DNA of 12,520 nucleotides, taken from contig JAIRSK010000067.1 in NCBI GenBank assembly GCA_031255495.1, positions 1 through 12,520 on the forward strand, written 5' to 3'. Origin of the DNA: Endomicrobiellum devescovinae (GTDB taxonomy: Bacteria > Elusimicrobiota > Endomicrobiia > Endomicrobiales > Endomicrobiaceae). Position numbers and translations under genes: made by a program. How positions within the stretch are numbered: position 1 is the stretch's first letter; each line of letters opens with the position of its first letter. Shown piece after piece: positions 1-7,941 of the stretch. Under the pieces are notes generated by a model. It was not told the origin of the DNA and made no database searches. It saw nothing but the letters and a program-made list of their open reading frames with translations.

Positions 1-1
1 G

Positions 2-736
2 ATAGTAATACCAGCTATAGATATAAGGCTTGGTAATGTAGTTATTTTGAAGCAAGGAAAGCTGGAATCTGAAGTTGTATATTCAGCTGATCCTGTTTTT
101 ATAGCCAAGCTTTGGAAAGCAAAAGGAGCGCAGCGTTTACACATCATTGATTTGGATGGAGCTTTAAGCGGAACTAATCTAAATAAAGAAATAATAAAAA
201 AAATATGTTCTTCTGTGAATATTCCCGTTCAGGTTGGCGGTGGTATGAGAAGTTTGGATAGAATTAAAGAAGCTTTTAAATATGGAGCAGACAGCGTTAT
301 TTTAGGAACAGTTGCTGTTTACGATCCTAAAATTGTAAAGAAAGCTATAAAGAAGTATGGTGCAAAAAAAATTATTGTTTCCGTTGACTCTAAAGATGGT
401 AAAGTAGCCATAGGTGGTTGGAAAGATCTGACTCATCTTAATATTTTAGAATATATAAATAATCTAAAAGAAATAGGCGTCCAAGAAATTTTGTACACGG
501 ACATCTTAAGAGATGGGATGTTTACATGACCGGATTGTGAAGGGGCAAAGAAGTTTTCAGATACTGGCATGAGAATTATAGTTTCTGGAGGTATAAGGTC
601 TATAGAAGACTTAGTTAAGCTCAGAGCATACGAAAAATCCGGAGTTTATGCTGCAGTTGTCGGCAGCGCTTTATATACGGAAGAATTTAAACTTGAAGAT
701 GCGGTTAAGACAATAAAAGTTTTAGAATCCAAGTAA
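2..736 (+). pseudogene. hisA: hisA, ProFAR isomerase, interrupted by an in-frame TGA; 5' end at window edge
   Basis: The frame from base 2 opens with IVIPAIDIRLGN, the HisA N-terminus carrying the first catalytic Asp, so the true start lies at or just before base 1. HisA converts ProFAR to PRFAR in histidine synthesis as a (beta-alpha)8 barrel. The conserved DLDGA and QVGGGMRS segments and the second catalytic Asp region (TDILRDGMFT) are all present. At 527-529 a TGA sits where the family has Gly (DGxxxGPN), and the same frame continues with PDCEGAKKF, then SGGI and VGSALY phosphate-binding segments, to TAA at 734. A single GGA-to-TGA change explains it. The truncated product would lack 68 C-terminal residues including strands 7 and 8, so it should be inactive. 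A sequencing error or TGA readthrough are the alternatives. trpF follows 33 bp later. Confidence 0.88.
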
Positions 737-769
737 TTTTTATAAAATATATACCATAAGGAAAATTTA

Positions 770-1399
770 ATGGCAAAAGTTAAAATATGCGGACTTGCAA
801 ATTATAATGATGCTCTAAACGCTACCAACTTCGGTACTGATTTTGTAGGGTTTAGCTTTATTAAAGACTCTCCAAGCAAAATTTCTGAAAAACTTGCTCT
901 TGACATAATTTCAAAGCTTCCTCCTTTTGTAACTCCTGTTGCAGTTTTTTGTAATGAGGATGAAAAAGCTGTTACAAAAGTAATAAAAAAGCTTGGTATA
1001 AAAAATGTTCAATTCAACGGGAGCGAATCTCCAGAGTTTTGTAAATCTGTTAAAGATGCTCAATGCGTTAAAATATTTAAATTTTTTAAATTAAATTCTG
1101 TTGAAGATGTTTTTGTTATGGAGCCGTATAAATGCGTTATTGATTATTTTGTTTTAGACGTGTCATATATGTATGAGGGACAAACGAAGTTTAATTACGA
1201 CGCTGTTTTGAAAACAGAAGAGTTTAAAATACCAATATTTATATCTGGCGGTATTTTTGATAAAGATATTAAAGATTTTTTGGACAAAACATCTCCTTAC
1301 GGATTTGAAGCTGATTCATCTGTTGAAAGACTTCCTAAAAGAAAAGATTACGATAAAATGAGCGCATTTATAAAAGCTGCTCATGGATTGAGGATTTAA
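770..1399 (+). CDS. trpF: Phosphoribosylanthranilate isomerase (TrpF)
   Basis: This 209-residue protein has normal family length and should isomerise phosphoribosylanthranilate to CdRP in tryptophan synthesis. Visible marks are the N-terminal VKICG with catalytic Cys7, VGFSF (residues 26-30), VAVFCNE (58-63), the VLD with catalytic acid Asp130, and SGGIF (159-163). The start is supported by AAGGAA about 7 bases upstream of the ATG. Some usually conserved positions differ: the glycine-rich phosphate loop (GGSGKTFDW type) reads YEGQTKFNY, the SSGVE motif reads DSSVE, the following PG is PK, and the VQLHG motif is VQFNG. The gene is intact but may be diverging. It lies directly behind the broken hisA, a structurally related barrel isomerase, and kdsD begins one base after its stop. 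Confidence 0.9.
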   Translation: MAKVKICGLANYNDALNATNFGTDFVGFSFIKDSPSKISEKLALDIISKLPPFVTPVAVFCNEDEKAVTKVIKKLGIKNVQFNGSESPEFCKSVKDAQCVKIFKFFKLNSVEDVFVMEPYKCVIDYFVLDVSYMYEGQTKFNYDAVLKTEEFKIPIFISGGIFDKDIKDFLDKTSPYGFEADSSVERLPKRKDYDKMSAFIKAAHGLRI

Positions 1400-1400
1400 T

Positions 1401-2366
1401 ATGACAGATATTTTTAAAATTGCTAAAGCAACGCTGGAATCTGAAGCTCAAGCGGTAAAAGATCAGTTAAAACATTTGGATTCAAATTTTGAAGAAGCTG
1501 CTTCTCTAATTAAAGATTGTAAAGGGCATGTTGTAGTTGTAGGTTTGGGAAAATCAGGTTTGGTTGGAAGAAAAATTTCTGCAACGATGTCTTCAATAGG
1601 CATTCCTTCAGTATTTTTGCACCCTGCAGAAGGACTCCACGGTGATTTGGGAATGATTATGAGCGATGATGTTGTTATAATGCTTTCCTATTCGGGAGAA
1701 ACTGAAGAGCTTAAAAGGCTCCTTCCTACTTTGATAAGAATGAAAGTTGCTATTATAGCCATGACAGGCAAACCAAAAGCTTTAATTTGGAAAGATATTA
1801 ACTGTATTATTGATTGTAGTGTTGAAAGAGAAGCGTGTCCTTATAACCTTGCTCCGACATCCTCCACTACGGCTCTTCTTGCCATGGGCGATGTGTTGGC
1901 TCTTACTGTTTCAAACCTGAAAGGTTTTAAAAAAGAGCATTTAGCTGTTTTGCACCCATTAGGTGCGATAGGAAAAAGACTTACAATGCATGTTGGCGAT
2001 TTAATGAGAAAAGGAAAGCAAAATCCTGTTGTAAAGCAAAATGTTAATGTTGAAGATGCCATTATTGTTATGACAAGCACGAGAGTCGGCGCTGTAAGCA
2101 TTGTTGACGATGCTGGTAAAATTGTCGGATTCTTTACCGATGGTGACTTGCGTAGGCATTTGCACTCCGACGAGAAACTATTGAAAAAGAGTATTACCTC
2201 GGTTATGACAAAATCGCCAAAAGTTATAACGTCTAAAATTCTTGCAATTGAAGCGGCAGAAGTATTAAAGAAGTATAATATAGACAATATTCCAGTGGTA
2301 GATGAGGACAGAAAACCAATAGGTATTTTAGATCAGGGGGATTTGCTTGCTGAAGGTATTGCTTAA
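1401..2366 (+). CDS. kdsD: D-arabinose-5-phosphate isomerase, KdsD/KpsF type (SIS + two CBS)
   Basis: The enzyme interconverts ribulose-5-phosphate and arabinose-5-phosphate, the first step to Kdo and LPS inner core. Residues about 35-170 form the SIS sugar-phosphate domain: VVGLGKSGLVGRK (46-58, Lys51 at the active site), FLHPAEGLHGDLG (72-84), LSYSGETEE (95-103) and APTSSTTALLAMGD (151-164). His185 lies in HPLGAIGK, where the family usually has HPGGALG. Two CBS domains follow (about 197-258 and 262-321). Length 321 is typical. The AGGA six bases before the ATG overlaps the trpF end, so translation is probably coupled. With lptD further downstream it points to a Kdo-containing LPS. KpsF and GutQ paralogues have the same architecture, so the exact paralogue name is a guess. 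Confidence 0.93.
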   Translation: MTDIFKIAKATLESEAQAVKDQLKHLDSNFEEAASLIKDCKGHVVVVGLGKSGLVGRKISATMSSIGIPSVFLHPAEGLHGDLGMIMSDDVVIMLSYSGETEELKRLLPTLIRMKVAIIAMTGKPKALIWKDINCIIDCSVEREACPYNLAPTSSTTALLAMGDVLALTVSNLKGFKKEHLAVLHPLGAIGKRLTMHVGDLMRKGKQNPVVKQNVNVEDAIIVMTSTRVGAVSIVDDAGKIVGFFTDGDLRRHLHSDEKLLKKSITSVMTKSPKVITSKILAIEAAEVLKKYNIDNIPVVDEDRKPIGILDQGDLLAEGIA

Positions 2367-2393
2367 TATGCTTTATAATGTTGGGGGAATATA

Positions 2394-3209
2394 ATGAATG
2401 TAACAGAAACGTCAGTTGAGAATATATTGGAAAATAAAGGATTACCTGAAGGTATTTGGACTCAGTGCAAAAAGTGTGAGCAATTATTCCTTCAAAAAGA
2501 TTTTGAAGAGAACTTTATGGTTTGTCCCAAATGTGGGTACTATACGAGGATTGATTCCCAAAAAAGAATAGAGTTCACGGTAGATGAGGAAAGTTTTAAA
2601 GAGATGGACAACGATTTAATGCCTGTTGATTTCTTAGATTTTCCTGGATATGCAGATAAGTTGAAAAACTCTTCTTTGAAAGACGCAATAATCACCGGAG
2701 AAGCTAAGATTAGCGGCTATAACGTTGTTATAGGTGCAATGGATTTTTCCTTTATGGGTGGAAGCATGGGGTCTGTAGTAGGAGAAAAAATAGTAAGAGC
2801 TGTTGAAAGAGCCATAAAGAAGAAATGTCCCCTTATTATTATCTCTTCTTCGGGTGGAGCAAGAATGCAGGAAGGTATATTATCACTTATGCAAATGGGT
2901 AAAACAAGCGCAGCACTTGCAAAACTTGCCGATAATGGTCTTGCTTATATATCTGTTTTGACCGATCCTACAACAGGAGGCGTTGCCGCAAGTTACGCTA
3001 TGCTTGGCGACGTCAATATAGCCGAACACGGAGCTTTAATTGGTTTTGCAGGACCAAGAGTTATTGAACAGACCATAAGGCAGCAGCTTCCAGAAGGATT
3101 TCAGCTTTCTGAATTTTTAGAAAAGCATGGTATGGTTGATATTGTAGTTGAAAGAAAAAATATGAAAGATATTCTTACTAAGGTTTTAAAGTTTTTTGTT
3201 AAAAAATGA
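2394..3209 (+). CDS. accD: Acetyl-CoA carboxylase carboxyltransferase subunit beta
   Basis: AccD pairs with AccA to form the carboxyltransferase that moves CO2 from biotin to acetyl-CoA, giving malonyl-CoA in the cytosol. The N-terminal zinc ribbon is complete: Cys25, Cys28, Cys44 and Cys47 (CKKC...CPKC). The crotonase-like core carries SSSGGARMQEGILSLMQM and TDPTTGGVAASYAMLGD, which are AccD hallmarks, followed by IGFAGPRVIEQTI. Length 271 is normal for the subunit. GGGGG about 8 bases before the ATG serves as ribosome site. The TGA stop overlaps the folC start as ATGA, implying translational coupling. This TGA is a clear use of UGA as a stop in the same window as the TGA inside hisA. No accA is in view. 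Confidence 0.96.
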   Translation: MNVTETSVENILENKGLPEGIWTQCKKCEQLFLQKDFEENFMVCPKCGYYTRIDSQKRIEFTVDEESFKEMDNDLMPVDFLDFPGYADKLKNSSLKDAIITGEAKISGYNVVIGAMDFSFMGGSMGSVVGEKIVRAVERAIKKKCPLIIISSSGGARMQEGILSLMQMGKTSAALAKLADNGLAYISVLTDPTTGGVAASYAMLGDVNIAEHGALIGFAGPRVIEQTIRQQLPEGFQLSEFLEKHGMVDIVVERKNMKDILTKVLKFFVKK

Positions 3210-4483
3210 CATTTTTTGAAAACTTAAAAGAATACGAGGGTATGAAGCCCGGTCTTTCAAGAATAAAAAAATTTTTAAAAGATCTAGATAATCCTCAAGA
3301 TTCGTTAAAAGTTGTTCATATAGCAGGTACCAACGGGAAAGGTTCAACTGCGGTTTTTATTTCAAATATTTTAATAGCCGCAGGATACAGAACTGCGTTG
3401 TACACGTCTCCTCACTTAATTGATATTACGGAAAGAATTAGCGTAAATGGAAAAAATATTCCGGCAAAAATATTAAAAGACTTATCAAAGAAGTATCTTA
3501 AAAAAGCTGTGAAATACAAGTTGTCATATTTTGAATATTTAACTTCTTTATCTTTTATATATTTTACTTTACAAAAGGTTGAAGCTGCTGTAATTGAAAC
3601 AGGTCTTGGTGGACGATTTGATGCAACTAATATAATAAAAAAGCCGCTTGTTTGTGCAATTACATCTATAGCAAAAGAACATCAGGAAATATTGGGCAAT
3701 ACTATTGAGCAGATTACTTTTGAAAAAGCAGGCATAATTAAAAAAAACTGCGATATAGTTTGTGGAAAGCTTCCTAAAAAAGCGGAATTAGTTATAAGAA
3801 GCAAATCAAATCCATATTTTTATGGAAAAGCTTTTAAATCGTACAATAATAGAGCATTCGGCGTGTTAAACCAAAGATTTGACTATATAAGTAAAAACCT
3901 GAACTTAAAGAATATTGATATAAATTTGCTTGGAGAGCATCAAGTTATAAACGCTTCAGTTGCTGTTTGTATAGCAGAACTTTTATCAAGAAAATGTTTT
4001 GCTTTAAGTGAAGTGGACATAAAGAAAGGTTTGAAGAATTCTGTATGGTCAGGGCGTTTTGACCTGAGAGAAGTTTCAATTGATAATAAAATTTTCAGTT
4101 TGATTATAGATGGCGCGCATAATATTGAAGGTTTAAATTCTTTTTTTGATACTTTTAAACGGTTAGGTTTTGCAAACGAAAAAAAGGTTTTTATTTTTGC
4201 TGCGATGAAGGAGAAAAAATATAGACAAATGATAAAAAAGATAGCTCCTTTTGCAGAAAAAATAATTCTTCCCTATATTAAAAATAATAGAGCTATAAAT
4301 CCAATAGATTTAAAGGATGAATTTTCAAAGTATATTTCAGAGGATAAAATTTTTGTAGTAAATTCTGTTAAGGAAGCATGTCGTATGTTTGATTATGGTA
4401 AAGTTGGAATAACAATAGGTTCTTTATATTTAGCTGGCGAAGTTTTATCGGTTATACAAAAGCATAATACAAGGAGAGCGTAA
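3206..4483 (+). CDS. folC: Folylpolyglutamate synthase / dihydrofolate synthase (FolC)
   Basis: FolC is a Mur-ligase-type ATP-dependent enzyme that adds glutamate to dihydropteroate or folates. The sequence shows the P-loop GTNGKGS at residues 41-47, TSPHL (68-71) with ERISVNG after it, ETGLGGRFDATN (131-142), EHQEILG (158-164) and FEKAGIIK (172-179), which carries the usually carbamylated Lys. GEHQ (243-246) and DGAHN (302-306) mark the C-terminal glutamate ligase domain. Length 425 is normal. The N-terminus is compact (MTFFENL..YEGMKPGLSRI), as expected for FolC. It overlaps accD by four bases and the next gene by one base. accD-folC is a common bacterial pairing. Whether it has both activities or only the folate ligase cannot be told from sequence alone. 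Confidence 0.94.
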   Translation: MTFFENLKEYEGMKPGLSRIKKFLKDLDNPQDSLKVVHIAGTNGKGSTAVFISNILIAAGYRTALYTSPHLIDITERISVNGKNIPAKILKDLSKKYLKKAVKYKLSYFEYLTSLSFIYFTLQKVEAAVIETGLGGRFDATNIIKKPLVCAITSIAKEHQEILGNTIEQITFEKAGIIKKNCDIVCGKLPKKAELVIRSKSNPYFYGKAFKSYNNRAFGVLNQRFDYISKNLNLKNIDINLLGEHQVINASVAVCIAELLSRKCFALSEVDIKKGLKNSVWSGRFDLREVSIDNKIFSLIIDGAHNIEGLNSFFDTFKRLGFANEKKVFIFAAMKEKKYRQMIKKIAPFAEKIILPYIKNNRAINPIDLKDEFSKYISEDKIFVVNSVKEACRMFDYGKVGITIGSLYLAGEVLSVIQKHNTRRA

Positions 4484-5427
4484 TGTCCAAAGATTTGTAT
4501 TTAGGCATTGATATGGGCGGAACGCAAATTAAAGTAGCTGTTGTTACTTCAAAAGGTGTTATAGAAGAAGAAACTGTTATGTTTACCGACATAAATGAAA
4601 ACCCTTCCAAAGTATTAAGTTCTGTTGTTTATTTAGCTTCTAAACTCAAAAATTATCCAAAAATAAAAAGTATTGGTGTAGGTATAGCTGGTGATATAGA
4701 CTCAAAAAGAGGAATTGTCAGATTTTCTCCTAATTTGCCTAAATGGAAAAATGTTCAATTAAAAAAGATGTTAGAAAAGCTTACAAACAAAAAAACGTTT
4801 GTTGATAACGATGCAAACACAGCCGCGGTTGGAGCTTTTTGGCTGGATGTAAAAGGAAAGTCCCAAAACTTAATATGTATTACTCTTGGAACAGGAGTTG
4901 GTGGAGGTCTCATTTTCAATAAAAAACTTTATGTTGGAGCAAGCGGTACTGCGGGGGAAGTAGGACACATTACAATTGATCCTTATGGTAGAAATTGTAA
5001 CTGCGGGAATAGAGGATGTATAGAGACGTTTGTCGGTGCTAAATATTTGTCAGAATATGCTAGTAAATATTTTAAAAAGAATAAATCTCAAATATTAGAT
5101 AAACTTACCGGGAAGAAATATGCCCAAGTAACACCGCAGGTATTATCAAAAGCTGCATTGCTAGGAGATAAGTCTGCCAATGAAATATGGGATAGAGTCG
5201 GAGAAAAGCTTGGTATTTTTCTTTCAATCATTATAAATTTTGCCAATCCTGATACAGTTGTTCTTTGCGGAGGTTTAAGCCACGCAGCTAGATATTTTTT
5301 GCCGCATGCAAGATCAGAGATGAAAGGTAGAGCTTTTAAGTCTGCGCAAAAGGCTTGTAAAATTATGGTTTCAAAATATACTCATAAACTTGGAGTTGTA
5401 GGGGCGGCTATGCTGCCCAAACATTAG
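4483..5427 (+). CDS. ROK-family sugar kinase, glucokinase-like
   Basis: This 314-residue cytosolic kinase has the ROK layout. The ATP phosphate motif is DMGGTQ (residues 10-15). The catalytic Asp110 sits in VDNDANTA. TLGTGVGGG (134-142) is the second phosphate region. The ROK zinc site is full: His162 (GEVGH), Cys172, Cys174 and Cys179 in CNCGNRGCIET. This set is typical of ROK glucokinases (EGHxxxD-like GHITID), and glucose is the likeliest substrate, but fructose, allose and N-acetylmannosamine kinases share it, so no symbol is given. The start is fixed by AAGGAGAG at 4471-4478 and a TAATG overlap with folC. There is no N-terminal helix-turn-helix, so it is an enzyme and not a NagC-type repressor. 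It probably feeds host-derived sugar into glycolysis, which is inference. Confidence 0.88.
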   Translation: MSKDLYLGIDMGGTQIKVAVVTSKGVIEEETVMFTDINENPSKVLSSVVYLASKLKNYPKIKSIGVGIAGDIDSKRGIVRFSPNLPKWKNVQLKKMLEKLTNKKTFVDNDANTAAVGAFWLDVKGKSQNLICITLGTGVGGGLIFNKKLYVGASGTAGEVGHITIDPYGRNCNCGNRGCIETFVGAKYLSEYASKYFKKNKSQILDKLTGKKYAQVTPQVLSKAALLGDKSANEIWDRVGEKLGIFLSIIINFANPDTVVLCGGLSHAARYFLPHARSEMKGRAFKSAQKACKIMVSKYTHKLGVVGAAMLPKH

Positions 5428-5431
5428 GTAA

Positions 5432-7516
5432 ATGATAGCCAAGTCAATTTTTAATAAATTTATTATTGCAGTTGTTATATTTTTTTTGTTAGCGCCTGTA
5501 GCTTTTGCTTCTAACGAGGTGGATATATCTGCTGATGAGCTTGAATATGACGAATTAGGCGGAAGGGTAATTGCTCAAGGACATGTTATATTGAATTGGG
5601 ATAATAAAAAAGTTTTTGCAGATTATGTTGAATTTCTTATAAACAAAAAAAGTATGACTGCTTCTGGAAATGTTACTATTGAAGAAAACGGCGATATAAT
5701 ACATTCTGAAAGTATAGTATATAATTATGACGATGAGACTGGCGAAATAGAAGAAACATTTGTTTCTTCTTCAAATCAGTTGTATATTCATTCAAAATCT
5801 ATTGACATGCTAAGCAAAGATACTTTTAATTTAAAACACATAACATTCTCAAATTGCGACTTAGACGAACCTCACTCCTATTTTAAGTCAAATCGTGGAA
5901 AGCTTGTATTAAACAAAAGAATCACAATTTACAATGCTGTTTTTTACATTGGCAAGATTCCTGTATTTTATCTTCCTTTTGTCACAAAATCATTGAAAGG
6001 TGGTTGGGGATTTGGTTCTCGTTTAAGATTAGCGGTAGAGCCAGGCTATACTGGCACAGGAGGCTTTTCTGTAAAGACAACAGTTTCTTGTGCTTTAAGC
6101 GAAAATTCTGTTGCCAAGGTTAAGTACGATTATTTTGAAAAAAGAGGCAACGGGTATGGAGGAGAGTTTAATTATGTAACAAATGGGGGTATATTAAATA
6201 TTTATGCTTACACAATAAAAGATTTGCTTGACAAGAAAGAAAGATGGATTTTCAAACCTAATTACTTTCAGAAACTAAATAATACTTGGACATTGAGATC
6301 CAGCGCTGAGCTTATGAGCGATACCAATTTTAATAACTTTTATAGTCAAAGCGATTGGAATAGAACAAGAAACTATTTAAAGTCTTATGCATCCTTAACA
6401 AGACAGGGAAAAAAAACAAGCACAGAAGTAAATTTTGAACGTACTTCCAAATATAAAGAAAATAATTCTAAATATGAAGTGGAATCTATAAATCTTCCAA
6501 AAGTAAGTTGGACATACTATAAAAGAAATCTTGGCTGGGGAATAATGCATACGCCGTCGTTTGAGTATAGCAATACTTATAAAAAATACTATTCTACGAC
6601 AGATGCATTTTATAAAAGTACGACAATGCTTGGCTATAATCTCAGTAAAAGTTTTAGAATGGGCAGAAGATTTATTTTAACGCCAGGATTAGATGTTTCC
6701 GAAAACTGGTACGACAGGAGCGATAAGAATGAATTAAAAAATACTTTTTTTATTCGTTACGGTGGAACTTTTAATACAAGATTTATAGCTACAGATTGGA
6801 TGAATTGGAATACTTGTTACAGAGTAGGAGTAAGAACAAAAACAAGTTCTTTAGATATAGACACAGATCTACAAAATTATGGCATAGAAGCTAATAACAT
6901 AAAGTTCAGCAATTATATGTATATTGGAGACAGAATGCAGGTTAGCAACAACATAATATATAATCTTATGCGCGATAGAAAAAATATTCCTAAAAAATGG
7001 TTCCCTCTTATTAATGAATTAATTTGGACTCCAAAATATTATATTACTGTTTATGTTAAAGAAACCCAACAGTTAGATCCGTCGTTTAAATTTAATTCTC
7101 TACAAGTTGATATAAAAACAGGTGAGTTGACAACGTCTTATTTTAATTTTGGAGTGCTCTATCAACATTATAATAATCCTAAAGAAGTATATAAAAATAA
7201 TAGAATAGATAATATTATAGGGTTTGGGTTGTGGCTTAACCCAAAATGGAGGTTTGATTATAACATAAAAAGCACAATTGCGGTAAATAATATTATGTAC
7301 TCAAGGTTAAATGAGCATGAGTTAAGAATTTACAGAGATTGCCATTGTTATAATTTTGGTATTAGGTACAGAAAGAGACCTAATGACTGGGATTTTGGTC
7401 TTAAGTTTGATATGAAAGTTAACATGCCATTCACTAAAAACAGCAATAATTTAGGATACGATGACAACCCTACAGAAATATTCTATCCTTGGCGGGAGTG
7501 GGACAGTTTAAGATAA
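5432..7516 (+). CDS. lptD: LPS-assembly protein LptD (OstA)
   Basis: LptD is the outer-membrane barrel that, with the LptE lipoprotein, inserts LPS into the outer leaflet. A signal peptide is clear: lysines, a hydrophobic core, then AFA before Ser27. Residues about 30-140 are the periplasmic OstA/LptA-like jellyroll (ISADELEYD, ASGNVTI). YIGKIPVFYLPF (172-183) leads into the barrel, which is rich in alternating aromatic strands. Cys142 (SNCDLD) and Cys637/Cys639 (DCHCYNF) sit where E. coli LptD has Cys173 and the paired C-terminal cysteines; the first E. coli cysteine has no counterpart near the N-terminus. Length 694 is within the family range. Only a weak AGGT precedes the ATG, four bases after the ROK stop, so coupling is likely. 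A hairpin terminator lies 48 bp downstream. Confidence 0.9.
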   Translation: MIAKSIFNKFIIAVVIFFLLAPVAFASNEVDISADELEYDELGGRVIAQGHVILNWDNKKVFADYVEFLINKKSMTASGNVTIEENGDIIHSESIVYNYDDETGEIEETFVSSSNQLYIHSKSIDMLSKDTFNLKHITFSNCDLDEPHSYFKSNRGKLVLNKRITIYNAVFYIGKIPVFYLPFVTKSLKGGWGFGSRLRLAVEPGYTGTGGFSVKTTVSCALSENSVAKVKYDYFEKRGNGYGGEFNYVTNGGILNIYAYTIKDLLDKKERWIFKPNYFQKLNNTWTLRSSAELMSDTNFNNFYSQSDWNRTRNYLKSYASLTRQGKKTSTEVNFERTSKYKENNSKYEVESINLPKVSWTYYKRNLGWGIMHTPSFEYSNTYKKYYSTTDAFYKSTTMLGYNLSKSFRMGRRFILTPGLDVSENWYDRSDKNELKNTFFIRYGGTFNTRFIATDWMNWNTCYRVGVRTKTSSLDIDTDLQNYGIEANNIKFSNYMYIGDRMQVSNNIIYNLMRDRKNIPKKWFPLINELIWTPKYYITVYVKETQQLDPSFKFNSLQVDIKTGELTTSYFNFGVLYQHYNNPKEVYKNNRIDNIIGFGLWLNPKWRFDYNIKSTIAVNNIMYSRLNEHELRIYRDCHCYNFGIRYRKRPNDWDFGLKFDMKVNMPFTKNSNNLGYDDNPTEIFYPWREWDSLR

Positions 7517-7543
7517 AAATGCAAAAAATATTAAGTTATTTGA

Positions 7544-7549
7544 TATAAT
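7544..7549 (+). promoter_or_regulatory. Extended -10 element upstream of left tRNA-Ser
   Basis: TGATATAAT gives a consensus -10 with the TGn extension, which lowers the need for a -35 box; none is obvious. Expected initiation would be near 7556, leaving a leader of about 57 bases before the tRNA that includes the hairpin at 7564-7591. The same element (TGCTATAAT) is kept in the right arm. Position and conservation support a promoter, though it could also serve the tRNA only weakly if the hairpin terminates transcription. Confidence 0.55.
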
Positions 7550-7563
7550 CTCAATATTTCCCT

Positions 7564-7596
7564 GAATTCCCAGAAGTTTTATTGGGAATTCTTTTT
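7564..7596 (+). terminator. Rho-independent terminator-like hairpin behind lptD and before tRNA-Ser
   Basis: A perfect 9-bp stem, GAATTCCCA with TGGGAATTC, closes a 10-base loop (GAAGTTTTAT) and is followed by TTTTT. It fits a terminator for the lptD operon. It also lies after the -10 at 7544, so it could be in the leader of the pre-tRNA. The right arm keeps the same stem with the innermost pair changed from A-T to G-C on both sides, which supports selection for the structure. Confidence 0.7.
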
Positions 7597-7612
7597 GTAG
7601 CAGCATTGTTTT

Positions 7613-7700
7613 GGAGAGGTGGCCGAGTTGGTTTAAGGCGTCAGTCTCGAAAACTGATATACGAGAAACTGTATCGGGGGTTCGAATCCCCCTCTCTCCG
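7613..7700 (+). tRNA. tRNA-Ser (anticodon CGA), left copy
   Basis: An 88-base serine tRNA folds with a 7-bp acceptor (GGAGAGG with TCTCTCC, ending in a G-U pair), a D arm with GCC/GGC, and an anticodon stem TCAGT/ACTGA around loop CTCGAAA, which gives anticodon CGA reading UCG. The long class II variable arm and a T arm of GGGGG/CCCCC with TTCGAAT complete it. The discriminator is G and CCA is not encoded. The variable-arm stem is weakened relative to the right copy by one mismatch and one G-U pair around a GAAA loop. Confidence 0.97.
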
Positions 7701-7915
7701 TTCTCATCTTAGTTTATCGTTTAGATTCCCCCGATAAAAAACATATTATGCAAAATGATATACAAACATAACAGCGACTATATAGTTCTTTTGTCTATAA
7801 ATTCATAACACTAAAAAGCTCTAATCTTAACAATCTACTTCAACTTTGTTTTCTTAGTATCTCTTTTTCCAAAATCTTCCTCCGACGATAACCCTATTTT
7901 TTCAAGAAATTCTCA

Positions 7916-7941
7916 AAAAAGGTTCCCCTTTTTGTTTTTTT
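7916..7941 (+). terminator. A/T-rich hairpin with T-tract in left arm
   Basis: AAAAAGG pairs with CCTTTTT around a TTCC loop, followed by G and seven T. Only two G-C pairs support it, so it is weak. It could end the tRNA-Ser transcript about 215 bases after the tRNA. The A-tract before the stem makes it potentially bidirectional. It is retained with a longer 8-bp stem in the right arm. Confidence 0.35.

Noticed and set aside
527..529. UGA recoded as glycine (as in some candidate phyla)
   Set aside because: accD and the lipoprotein gene both end naturally on TGA, glycine is encoded by ordinary GGN codons throughout, and no other gene here has an internal TGA at a conserved Gly. A point mutation or error is simpler.
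1841..2287. Minus-strand open frame inside kdsD
   Set aside because: It lies fully within a well-recognised gene, has no ribosome site or family resemblance, and is a shadow frame.
7713..7738. TTTATCG/CGATAAA stem just after tRNA-Ser as a terminator
   Set aside because: The stem is real and present in both arms, but is followed by A's and not a T-run on the tRNA strand, so a terminator call is not supported.
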